Below, piece after piece: positions 7,661-14,245 of a stretch of 17,037 nt of DNA. This DNA comes from DAOTZS01 sp034434335. GTDB taxonomy: Bacteria; Chloroflexota; Anaerolineae; CG2-30-64-16. Below the pieces are notes generated by a model. It searched no databases, was not told where the DNA came from, and worked only from the letters and a program-made list of their open reading frames with translations. Position 1 is the first letter of the stretch; each line of letters begins with the position of its first letter. The translations under genes were made by a program, and so were the position numbers. The stretch is from assembly GCA_034434335.1 (NCBI GenBank), contig DAOTZS010000183.1, positions 1 through 17,037 on the forward strand, given 5' to 3'.

Positions 7661-7827
7661 GACGTATCGTAACTATTCAGGCCGGTTGAAATCGCCCCTC
7701 CTGGGCTCTTCGTGCCGGGTGTCGGCCTACGCCGACACCCTTCATGTAAGCATCGTGAGAGAGGTCGGCGCAGGCCGACCTCTGGCCGCAGGCCCTTCCA
7801 GTCACCGCTGAATAGTTACGACGCATC
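7661..7827. repeat. MITE-like inverted-repeat element with two internal hairpins
   Basis: The ends carry exact 13-bp inverted repeats, CGTAACTATTCAG at 7668-7680 and its complement at 7808-7820. They extend outward to 20-base arms (7661-7680 against 7808-7827) with about three mismatches. Inside are two stems: 7717-7726 with 7731-7740 (10 bp, loop CTAC) and 7761-7769 with 7774-7782 (9 bp, loop GCAG). Both arms end in a shared TCGGC core. At about 167 bases with no coding capacity it fits a non-autonomous miniature element. I see no clear target-site duplication. It is unrelated to the GGGATGG family. Confidence 0.75.
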
Positions 7828-7981
7828 TCCCATAGCACCCCCGCATGTTTGGAGAAACGGCGCTTCTGAGGTACCCTTGCACCTGCATCCCGGGCCGTGC
7901 AACATAGCCCGGAGATTGCCTGCCTTCCATCTACTAACCCAGCCTATGTCCTGTCGCCCGTCGGGCTCAGTGCCCAGGGGC

Positions 7982-8003
7982 TTCACGCGGTGTAGACCGT
8001 GAA
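7982..8003. promoter_or_regulatory. Possible operator or leader hairpin before the sugar dehydrogenase operon
   Basis: TTCACG (7982-7987) and CGTGAA (7998-8003) are inverted around 10 bases, with an inner GGT/ACC that could extend the stem past a two-base bulge. It lies 32 bases before the ATG at 8036. A regulator site is plausible for a sugar operon, but a chance hairpin is equally possible. Confidence 0.3.
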
Positions 8004-8035
8004 CTAACTCTCTCGCTGTGCAAGGAGGATAATCT

Positions 8036-9151
8036 ATGACCGACAAAGTACGCATCGGCATCATTGGGGTTGGCCAGATCGGCAAGGTCCACATCGAACG
8101 TTATAAGGAGGTGCCGGAAGCCGAGGTCGTCGCGGTAGCCGACATCCGGGCCGATGAGGCCGCTCGGGTGGCCCAGGCCAACGGCATCGGTGCCTTCTAT
8201 ACCGACTATCGGGAGTTGCTGGCTCGCGATGATATCCAGGCGGTGGATGTCTGCCTGCATAACCGCCTCCATGCGCCGGTCACCATCGCCGCGCTGGAAG
8301 CCGGCAAGAATGTCTACTGCGAGAAACCGATGTCATGGGCCTACAGCGAGGCCCGGGCCATGTACGAGACCGCCCGGCGGACGGGCCGGATGTTGCACAT
8401 CCAACTGAACACCCTCTACACCCCTGAAGCACGGGCTGCCAAGCGCCTGATTGACGATGGTCACCTGGGGCAGATCTATTACGCCAAGTCCAGCCACTAC
8501 CGGCGGCGGGGCCGGCCTTTTGTGGACGGCTACGGTACGGCCCAGTTCGTCCAGTTCCAGGCAGCTGGTGGCGGCGCGATGCTGGACATGGCCGTGTACC
8601 ACATCGCGCGCATGCTCTGGCTGCTGGGCAATCCCCCGGTGGAGACCGTTTCGGGCAGCATCTACCAGATGTTGGAGAACATGTATCCCGACCGCCGGGC
8701 CAGCAGCGGCTATAACGTCGAGGAACTGGGGATGGGGCTGGTGCGTCTGGGGGGTGGCATCACCTATTTCATCGAGGAGGCCTGGGCCATCCACGCCGAC
8801 CAGTCAGAGGGGGATCGGGTCTTCGGCTCGAAGGCTGGTTTGCGGGTGGAGCCGTTGGGCTTCTTCACCACCCTGTCGGACATGGAGATGGATGCTTCTT
8901 TTGACCTCAAGACCGCGGACTGGCGCTGGCATCAGTGCAATCCCCTCGAAGCCGCCTACGACCATTCGCAGCGCCACTGGGTATGGGCACAGTTGGGGCG
9001 GGTGCCGCTTCTCGACACGGCCGGCCTGGCGCTGAAGACGGCGCTGATCACCGAAGGGGTGTATCTGTCAGCTCACTTGCATCGGGAAGTGACGGCCGAG
9101 GAGATCGAGCGGGCCACCCCAGAGTATAGAGGGGTACAATCATCAGCATGA
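8036..9151 (+). CDS. Gfo/Idh/MocA family NAD(P)-dependent sugar oxidoreductase
   Basis: This 371-residue protein opens with the dinucleotide-binding loop IGIIGVGQIGKVH (7-19), followed by the family signature YCEKPM (94-99), whose K97 is the usual catalytic lysine. GGGAMLDMAVYHI (178-190) supplies the conserved D184 and H189 of the active site. The C-terminal half would form the open beta-sheet substrate domain. It likely oxidises or reduces a sugar, inositol or sugar acid in the cytoplasm; the substrate is not readable. A strong ribosome site, AAGGAGG, lies 8 bases before the ATG. The stop codon lies 14 bases before the next ATG, and the partner is a sugar isomerase/epimerase, a common pairing in inositol and rare-sugar degradation. 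No transporter or regulator is next to it. Confidence 0.92.
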   Translation: MTDKVRIGIIGVGQIGKVHIERYKEVPEAEVVAVADIRADEAARVAQANGIGAFYTDYRELLARDDIQAVDVCLHNRLHAPVTIAALEAGKNVYCEKPMSWAYSEARAMYETARRTGRMLHIQLNTLYTPEARAAKRLIDDGHLGQIYYAKSSHYRRRGRPFVDGYGTAQFVQFQAAGGGAMLDMAVYHIARMLWLLGNPPVETVSGSIYQMLENMYPDRRASSGYNVEELGMGLVRLGGGITYFIEEAWAIHADQSEGDRVFGSKAGLRVEPLGFFTTLSDMEMDASFDLKTADWRWHQCNPLEAAYDHSQRHWVWAQLGRVPLLDTAGLALKTALITEGVYLSAHLHREVTAEEIERATPEYRGVQSSA

Positions 9152-9165
9152 GAGGAGATGAACCG

Positions 9166-9921
9166 ATGGCTATTCCTGTTGGGCTTCAACTCTATTCCGT
9201 TCGCGAGGATTGTGCGCGTGACCTGCCTGGCACCCTGGCGGCGGTGGCAAAGATGGGCTACGTCGGCGTCGAGTTCGCCGGCTACCATGGCCGCACTGCC
9301 CAGGAGTTGCGACGCATGCTGGACGACCTCGGGCTGAAGTGCTGCGGCACGCACATCCCCCTGGACACCTTGCTGGGCGATGCCCTGCCCCAGACCGCCG
9401 AGTTCAACCTGACCCTCGGCAACCCCTACCTGGTGGTGCCCTGGCTGCCGGAGGAGCGGCGCAGTTCGCCCGATGCCTGGAAGGCCACCGCCGATCTGTT
9501 CAACGAGATCGCGCAGCGTCTGCGGCCCTACGGCCTGCGGGTGGGCTACCACAACCACGACATCGAGTTCAAGCCCTTCCCAGATGGCACCTTGCCCTTT
9601 GACATCTTCTTCAGCCGGGCCGCTCCCGAGGTCATCATGCAATTGGACATCGGAAATGCCATGCATGGCGGCGCCGACCCCCTGGTGTTCTTGCGCCGCT
9701 ACGCCGACCGCGCGGCGACGGTGCATCTGAAGGAGTATTCGGCCAGCAATCCGGTGGTGGCCCTGGGCGAAGGGGATGTGCCGTGGCAGGAGGTGTGGGC
9801 GGTCTGTGAGGTGCCAGGTCGCACCGAGTGGTATATCGTGGAACAGGAAAGCTATCCCGTGCCGCCTCTCGAGGTCGTTGCACGTTGCCTGGAGGCTTTG
9901 CGGCGCATGGGCAGGGCCTAG
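9166..9921 (+). CDS. TIM-barrel sugar phosphate isomerase/epimerase (AP endonuclease family 2 fold)
   Basis: This 251-residue protein has the family's VGLQLYSVRED start (5-15), GYHNHDIEF (127-135) with H129 and E134, MQLDIGNA (158-165) with D161, TVHLKEY (185-191) with H187, and VEQE (225-228) with E226. These are the usual divalent-metal and catalytic positions of xylose isomerase-like/IolE-like enzymes. It would isomerise, epimerise or dehydrate a sugar or keto-sugar in the cytoplasm. An upstream ATG at 9148 overlaps the previous stop codon (ATGA). I prefer 9166, because it has AGAGGAG 8 bases before it and the product starts where family members start. It forms an operon with the dehydrogenase ahead of it. 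The substrate is unknown. Confidence 0.9.
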   Translation: MAIPVGLQLYSVREDCARDLPGTLAAVAKMGYVGVEFAGYHGRTAQELRRMLDDLGLKCCGTHIPLDTLLGDALPQTAEFNLTLGNPYLVVPWLPEERRSSPDAWKATADLFNEIAQRLRPYGLRVGYHNHDIEFKPFPDGTLPFDIFFSRAAPEVIMQLDIGNAMHGGADPLVFLRRYADRAATVHLKEYSASNPVVALGEGDVPWQEVWAVCEVPGRTEWYIVEQESYPVPPLEVVARCLEALRRMGRA

Positions 9922-9927
9922 AAGATG

Positions 9928-9963
9928 GGCGTGCCGGGCACTCTCTGGAGTGCCTGGCACGCC
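9928..9963 (+). terminator. Terminator-like hairpin after the sugar operon
   Basis: Arms 9928-9943 and 9948-9963 form a 16-bp stem with one G-T pair and a 4-base loop, starting 6 bases after the stop codon. The T-run is weak and late (TTTT at 9977-9980), so termination may be partial. Confidence 0.55.
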
Positions 9964-9978
9964 TGCTATGGGCGTCTT

Positions 9979-10006
9979 TTGCCCTTATGCAAAGCTGTGT
10001 TAGAAT
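9979..10006 (+). promoter_or_regulatory. Sigma-70-type promoter candidate for the recombinase-pnp operon
   Basis: TTGCCC (9979-9984) and TAGAAT (10001-10006) are separated by 16 bases. Transcription near 10013 would give a leader of about 108 bases. The leader can pair 10016-10023 with 10063-10070 (8 bp), or alternatively 10021-10026 with 10054-10059. Confidence 0.6.
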
Positions 10007-10120
10007 GCCAGCCTGGAGCTGCGGCCCCTTTGTCGCAACGCGTTCACCGAGAAGGCCGCCGGCGCAGCTCATCCATTCCAGATGTGTCCGCACATAGCCT
10101 GCCGGGTGCAAGGGGGGAGT

Positions 10121-11047
10121 ATGCAAGCGAACATTCAAGAGTTCCTCGATTATCTGGTTACGCAGAAAGGGTGTAGTGAGAATACCATTGCTGCTTACCG
10201 CAACGATCTGACCCAGTTCTATGAGTTTGTCTGTGGCAGGCTGGGGGTCGAGCCTGAGGCAGCAGAGGGTGATACCGTCTGGCCAGCCCTTACACCCGAT
10301 CACCTGACCAGCTACATCCTCGAGCTCAAGAGCAGGGAATACGCCTCCTCTACTGTGGCGCGCAAGGTCGCAGCCATGAAGTCCTTCTGCCACTTCCTCC
10401 TGCGCAGCGGGGTCATCGAAGATGATCCCGCCAGGGAACTGGGCTCACCGCGGGTCAAACGCCAGCTTCCTCAAACCCTGACCATAGAGGAGGTGGCGCG
10501 GCTGCTCTCCGCTCCTGCTCAGGGCCAGGTTACACCCAAGAGCCTGCGAGACATCGCGCTGCTGGAGCTGTTGTATGCCACCGGCATGCGGGTCAGCGAA
10601 GTCGCCAGGCTCACCCTCGACGACCTCGACCTGGAGGAAGGGCTGGTACGGTGTGTGGGCAAAGGCGACAAAGAACGGGTGATCCCCATCTACCCGGGCG
10701 CGGTGCAGGCCATCCGCAACTATCTGGAAGGTGGCCGGCAGAAGTTGTTGGGCAACAACCCGGATGAGCGCACCCTGTTCCTCAACCCGCGCGGCAAACG
10801 CCTGACCAGGCAGGGTCTGTGGCTGATCATCAAGAACTATGCCCGCGAGGTTGGCCTGGCTGACAGGGTGAAACCCCATACCCTGCGCCATTCTTTTGCC
10901 ACCCACATGCTGAACGGCGGGGCTGGCCTGCGTGAGGTCCAACAGTTGCTGGGGCATACCAGTATCTCAACCACCCAGGTATATACCCACATCTCTACCG
11001 AGAGGCTGCGCGCGGTGTACGAGCAGGCTCACCCAAGGGCCAGGTAG
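10121..11047 (+). CDS. xerD: Tyrosine recombinase, XerC/XerD type
   Basis: This 308-residue protein has the normal length and two-domain layout of Xer recombinases. The N-terminal SAM-like domain covers about 1-105 (NTIAAYRNDL at 21-30). The catalytic domain shows R157 in TGMRVSE, K181 in the GKGDKERVIPI hairpin, H253 and R256 in HTLRHSFATHML, H279 in LLGHTSISTT, and the nucleophile Y288 in QVYTHIS. It would resolve chromosome dimers at dif by DNA strand exchange. An upstream ATG at 10082 in the same frame lacks support; the ATG at 10121 follows an A/G-rich ribosome site at 10110-10119 and gives the standard start. The next gene, pnp, starts 7 bases after the stop. A recombinase close to a purine phosphorylase is also known in Firmicutes. 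XerC and XerD cannot be separated reliably by eye; a phage integrase is unlikely given length and context. Confidence 0.9.
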   Translation: MQANIQEFLDYLVTQKGCSENTIAAYRNDLTQFYEFVCGRLGVEPEAAEGDTVWPALTPDHLTSYILELKSREYASSTVARKVAAMKSFCHFLLRSGVIEDDPARELGSPRVKRQLPQTLTIEEVARLLSAPAQGQVTPKSLRDIALLELLYATGMRVSEVARLTLDDLDLEEGLVRCVGKGDKERVIPIYPGAVQAIRNYLEGGRQKLLGNNPDERTLFLNPRGKRLTRQGLWLIIKNYAREVGLADRVKPHTLRHSFATHMLNGGAGLREVQQLLGHTSISTTQVYTHISTERLRAVYEQAHPRAR

Positions 11048-11054
11048 AGGCAGT

Positions 11055-11918
11055 ATGCACATCCACGAATTCTTTACCCGCGACCACTATCGGCAGGCAG
11101 CGGCTGCCATCCGGCGCTACACCAGCCGCAGCCCCAAGATCGGCCTGATCCTGGGCTCTGGGCTCAACAGCCTGGCAGAGGAAGTACACGACGCCACGCG
11201 CATTTCCTACCACGACATTCCCCACTTTCCCTGTCCCGCTGTAGCGGGCCATGTGGGCCAGGTGGTGATTGGGGAGCTGGCCGGGCAAGAGGTAATGATC
11301 TTGCAGGGTCGGGTTCACGCCTACGAAGGGGTACCCCTCCAGCGGATCACTCTGCCCGTGCGCGTGATGCACGAACTGGGGGTGCACACCCTTATCGTTA
11401 CCAATGCGGCGGGGGGGATTAATCCTTCGTTTCGGCCCGGGGACCTGATGCTGATCACCGACCACCTGGGGCTGATGGCTATGACTGGAGGCAACCCACT
11501 GTGGGGGCCCAATGACGACTCCCTTGGCCCTCGCTTTCCTTCCATGACCAAAGCTTATGACCCTGAGTTGCGTCGGCTGGCGCTCAAAGTAGCCCAGGAG
11601 CTGGGGATCGAGTTGCGGCAGGGGGTGTACGCGGGGCTGTCGGGGCCGTCTTTTGAGACGCCGGCCGAGATACGCTTCCTGCGGCTGATCGGCGCGGATG
11701 CGGTGGGGATGTCCACGGTGCCAGAGGTGTTGGTGGCCCGGCACATGGGGCTGCGCGTCCTGGGCCTGAGCGGCATCACCAATGTGGCCACGGCGGATCC
11801 CGATGTGGAGGTCGAGCCCAATCACGCAGAGGTCCTGGCAGCCGGTGAGGCGATGGTGCCCAAGCTTCTGGCCCTGGTGCGCGGAGTATTGGCTGCTCTG
11901 GGGACGGGCACGGCCTGA
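11055..11918 (+). CDS. Purine nucleoside phosphorylase, type I (trimeric, PNP/XapA family)
   Basis: This 287-residue protein carries the complete active site of trimeric purine nucleoside phosphorylases. It has LGSGL with S35, the phosphate ligands R86 and H88 in QGRVHAYEG (84-92, Y90), TNAAGGINP (116-124), SGPSFETPAE (196-205) with E201, VGMSTVPE with M219, N243 in GITNVA, and H257. Numbering nearly coincides with the mammalian enzyme. It splits inosine and guanosine (and deoxy forms) with phosphate in purine salvage. The frame is open further upstream inside the recombinase gene, but the ATG at 11055 has AGAGG 4 bases before it and gives the family start. It is co-transcribed with the recombinase (7 bases apart) and with the membrane protein (15 bases on). 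Confidence 0.95.
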   Translation: MHIHEFFTRDHYRQAAAAIRRYTSRSPKIGLILGSGLNSLAEEVHDATRISYHDIPHFPCPAVAGHVGQVVIGELAGQEVMILQGRVHAYEGVPLQRITLPVRVMHELGVHTLIVTNAAGGINPSFRPGDLMLITDHLGLMAMTGGNPLWGPNDDSLGPRFPSMTKAYDPELRRLALKVAQELGIELRQGVYAGLSGPSFETPAEIRFLRLIGADAVGMSTVPEVLVARHMGLRVLGLSGITNVATADPDVEVEPNHAEVLAAGEAMVPKLLALVRGVLAALGTGTA

Positions 11919-11933
11919 GCGAGATCAACTGGT

Positions 11934-12671
11934 ATGGCGATTATCGTGCAGTTCATTAAGGACTACGCGGTCTGGGTTTATGGGGCTTGTGCGCTGATCG
12001 CGCTCTGGTATCTGCGGGTGGCGATCCAGGCTCGTCGGGAGCGGCGCTATGCGGTCTTCTCGCTCGAGCGCGAGCTGGCGCTGAACCGTATCTACGGAGC
12101 CTGGTCGGTGGCGATTGCCCTGATTGTGGTTATGGGGCTGGTGTATTTCCTGAGCACGGTGGCCTTTCAAGCTGTCAAGCCCCTGGTGGAGGAAACCCCC
12201 CAACCCTTCACCCCCGCTGTGGTTGCCAGTGGCCCCCCCAGCCCCACACCGACCCTGCCTTTGCCTGAAGCCACCGCCACTGCTACGGCGACGCGACCTC
12301 GCCCCACCCGCCGCCCCGAGCCGACCGTGATCCCGGCCACCCCCACCCCGGCCATACGGCCCCCTAGCTGCCCCGACCCCAGAGCTGTGATCACCTCGCC
12401 GGGTGTCGGCGCTGTGGTAGCGGGGATGGTGCCGATCATGGGCACGGCTGTCCATGAGCGGTTTCAGTTTTATAAGCTCGAGTATGGGCCGGGCTCCAAC
12501 CCGGAAGTCTGGTCCTATTTTGACGGCGCGGATCACCCCGTGCAGGAAGGGCAGCTTGGCACTTTCAATGCCAGTGTGCTGCCACCAGGCACTTATAGCA
12601 TCCGCGTGGTGACGGTGGACATCACGGGCAACTTCCCACCGCCGTGTCAGACGTTGGTGGTAATCAAGTAG
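11934..12671 (+). CDS. Membrane-anchored protein with Pro/Thr-rich linker and C-terminal beta domain, function unknown
   Basis: This 245-residue protein is not recognised as a named family. It has two hydrophobic segments, about 10-31 and 53-78, separated by a basic stretch (QARRERR at 32-38). A Pro/Thr/Ala-rich low-complexity linker follows (about 87-145), with repeated PTP and TATATAT runs. The compact C-terminal domain (146-245) is rich in beta-strand-like segments, with FQFYKLEYGPG at 177-187 and two cysteines (C146, C238) that could close a disulfide. The layout suggests a helical hairpin in the membrane displaying an Ig-like or carbohydrate-binding-like domain outside the cell. That is inference. 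It starts 15 bases after pnp with only a weak ribosome site, so it is probably co-transcribed. The linker resembles those of other Chloroflexota surface proteins. Confidence 0.8.
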   Translation: MAIIVQFIKDYAVWVYGACALIALWYLRVAIQARRERRYAVFSLERELALNRIYGAWSVAIALIVVMGLVYFLSTVAFQAVKPLVEETPQPFTPAVVASGPPSPTPTLPLPEATATATATRPRPTRRPEPTVIPATPTPAIRPPSCPDPRAVITSPGVGAVVAGMVPIMGTAVHERFQFYKLEYGPGSNPEVWSYFDGADHPVQEGQLGTFNASVLPPGTYSIRVVTVDITGNFPPPCQTLVVIK

Positions 12672-12680
12672 GCCGGCAAT

Positions 12681-12990
12681 GGGATGGTTCGATTTGCCCG
12701 GAAAATCGGTTCACACCTTTTGCGGTCGTTAGAATTGCCGGCCAGGGCCCCCACCCCTCCCTCTGCCCCCCTTATAAGGGTAGGTTTTTGCAGGGTTGGG
12801 AGGCTGCCCGGCGATAAATCACCGGGCTAAGAGGGCAAAGCCCCCCTCGGGACCGAGGCCTTCGGGGCTGGATTTTTAGCCCGCAGGGCTTCGCTCTTTA
12901 AGCCCGGACGTTTACGACCGGGCCTTCTGGCGAAGAACCTACCCTGAGGATGGGGGAGGGCGGCCGCAGGCCGGGTGGGGGCACCATCCC
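12681..12990. repeat. Composite inverted-repeat element, copy 2 (nested)
   Basis: The outer left arm (12681-12764) matches, with about eight differences in 84, the reverse complement of the right arm of copy 3 (16923-17006). The outer element resumes after the inner one and ends in ACCATCCC (12983-12990), the complement of its own GGGATGGT start. CCCCCACCC (12748-12756) pairs with GGGTGGGGG (12973-12981) across the insertion. This shows that the two halves belong to one interrupted palindrome. Confidence 0.7.
12777..12945. repeat. Inner multi-hairpin element nested in copy 2
   Basis: It has its own inverted ends, AGGGTAGGTT at 12777-12786 and the complement at 12936-12945. Its 145-base core (12801-12945) equals 707-851 except for about eight positions. 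All three stems that are perfect at 707-851 carry one mismatch here, with no compensating change on the other arm. Confidence 0.75.
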
Positions 12991-13005
12991 CTGCCGCGCC
13001 CGTAC

Positions 13006-13040
13006 CCGGGTAGCCGAAGGCATTGCCTTCGGCTACCCGG
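13006..13040. repeat. Perfect 17-bp-arm palindrome
   Basis: Arms 13006-13022 and 13024-13040 are exact reverse complements around one T. It sits between the nested repeat and the tandem hairpin array. It has no T-run, so a terminator role is weakly supported. Confidence 0.85.
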
Positions 13041-13081
13041 TGCGATTTCCAATCGCCCGCCCCTTAAATTTGATGCCTATT

Positions 13082-13241
13082 GGGGCAGGGACAAGCCCTG
13101 CCCCTACCGGTGGTCGCCCTATGGGGCAGGGACTTGTAGGGGCGACCCTTGTGGTCGCCCTATAGGGCAGGGACAAGCCCTGCCCCTACAGTGGTCGCCC
13201 CCTGGGCAGGGACTTGTTGGGGCGACCCTTGTGGTCGCCCC
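13082..13241. repeat. Tandem array of short hairpins, two units of about 80 bases
   Basis: Two units begin at 13083 and 13165. Each contains GGGCAGGGACAAG paired with a GGGCA-complementary arm, then a second GGGCAGGGACTTG and a GGGGCGACC/GGTCGCCC hairpin. Matching words recur at offsets of 80-82 bases, and half-units at about 41 bases. The spacing and self-complementarity argue for a palindromic dispersed repeat, not CRISPR. Confidence 0.8.
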
Positions 13242-13318
13242 ATACCGTCATCTTGATGCTAATGCCCTAAGGGTGGGAGGATGGCGGCCGGGCGGAGCTG
13301 GGACTGGGGATCGGTGGT

Positions 13319-14245
13319 ATGAGAGGGATGGATAGCTCTAAGGGTGGCAGTCGTGAGCGCGATGGCCGGCCAGGTATCTGGCAACGATGGCGCGGCCTGC
13401 TTGGCGGCTGGCTTGCCGCGTGGCCCTGGCGCCAGATGCGTCAGGCCGACAGCGAACAGGCAGCCCTGGCTCAGTTGCAGAGCCCCTGTCCGCGCCTGCG
13501 CTGGGAGGCGGCAGCCGCCCTGGCCAGGCAGTCGCGGTGCAGCCCGGAGGCCGTTGATGCCCTGGTTGCAGCTCTGGCCGATCCGGAGGAGTTTGTGCGC
13601 TGGCAGGCAGCGGAAGCGCTGGCAGCCCAAGACGCTGAGGCGGTTTTCCCGGTGCTGGTCGAGGCCCTGTCCGATCCTGAGCCGCTGCGCCGGGCCGGTG
13701 CGGCTGAAGCCCTGGGCAAGATCCCTGGGGAGGCTTCGGCCCTGGCCGTGAGCAAGAGGGTGGCCGACCCCGATCCACGCGTGCGGGCGGCAGTGGCGAG
13801 GGCGCTGGGCGAAGCCCGCCAGCCAGCCTGCATCTCCGTGCTGATCTCGCTGCTGGAAGATGATAGCCCTGACGTGCGGCGGGAGGCAGCCATCGCGCTG
13901 GGCCGTCTGGGCGATGTGCGGGCGGCCGGCCTCCTGGCTGCTGCGCTTGCCGAGGTAGATCAGCCGTTGCTGGTACGCCGGGCCTTGGCGGCTGCCCTGG
14001 CCCACGTGCCCAGCCCCGACGCACAACAGACCCTGCTGGCCACCTTGTCCGACCCCGATCCGCAGGTGCGCGGCTACGCGGCCCAGGCATTGGGCCAGGC
14101 CGGGGACGAACAGGCCTATCAGGCGTTGGGGTATCTCCTGTCGGACCAGGCTGCACTGCTGCACGGCACTGTGGGCGACGCGGCTCGCCGTGCCCGGGAG
14201 ATGTTAGAACGCCGTGGTTATGGGAGGGGATATAGGAATGACTGA
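13319..14245 (+). CDS. HEAT-repeat (PBS-lyase-like) protein
   Basis: This 308-residue protein is mostly short paired helices of about 30 residues, roughly seven HEAT/PBS-lyase-type repeats from about residue 40 to 290. They show recurring DP.P.VR..AA.ALG cores, for example DPDPRVRAAVARALGEA, DDSPDVRREAAIALGRLG and DPDPQVRGYAAQALGQAG. Such solenoids bind partners; they have no catalytic residues. No signal peptide or membrane segment is visible. The first 40 residues are basic and low in order. The ATG at 13319 has only a weak ribosome site, and an ATG at 13328 is an alternative. The last 8 bases overlap the start of the GT2 gene, so the two are very likely translated together. The scaffold may serve that glycosyltransferase, but this is only inferred from the overlap. 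Confidence 0.88.
   Translation: MRGMDSSKGGSRERDGRPGIWQRWRGLLGGWLAAWPWRQMRQADSEQAALAQLQSPCPRLRWEAAAALARQSRCSPEAVDALVAALADPEEFVRWQAAEALAAQDAEAVFPVLVEALSDPEPLRRAGAAEALGKIPGEASALAVSKRVADPDPRVRAAVARALGEARQPACISVLISLLEDDSPDVRREAAIALGRLGDVRAAGLLAAALAEVDQPLLVRRALAAALAHVPSPDAQQTLLATLSDPDPQVRGYAAQALGQAGDEQAYQALGYLLSDQAALLHGTVGDAARRAREMLERRGYGRGYRND

Larger units (their letters stand above)
7562..8035. other. Intergenic region between divergent M42 and sugar dehydrogenase genes
   Basis: This 474-base stretch has no credible gene. It contains the M42 promoter candidate, an inverted-repeat element (7661-7827) and a small hairpin (7982-8003) close to the next start codon. No convincing -10/-35 pair was found for the rightward operon; TTGGAG with TACCCT 17 bases later, around 7850-7880, is a weak possibility. 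Confidence 0.75.
12672..13318. other. Repeat-filled intergenic region
   Basis: This 647-base stretch has no credible gene. From left to right it holds the composite nested repeat (12681-12990), a perfect palindrome (13006-13040) and a two-unit tandem array of hairpins (13082-13241). Short open frames inside (for example 12950-13165) are translations of repeat sequence. I find no convincing promoter for the downstream HEAT gene. Confidence 0.8.

Noticed and set aside
10121..11047. Recombinase as an integrase of a mobile island
   Set aside because: Its length, motif layout and tight coupling to pnp fit a housekeeping Xer protein. No attachment site, tRNA gene or phage/conjugation gene is nearby.
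12950..13165. Small open frame of 71 codons in the repeat region
   Set aside because: It is a translation of palindromic and tandem repeat sequence with no supporting ribosome site.
13082..13241. Possible CRISPR array
   Set aside because: There are only two units, the intervening sequence is itself repeated, the spacing is not repeat-spacer like, and no cas gene is present.
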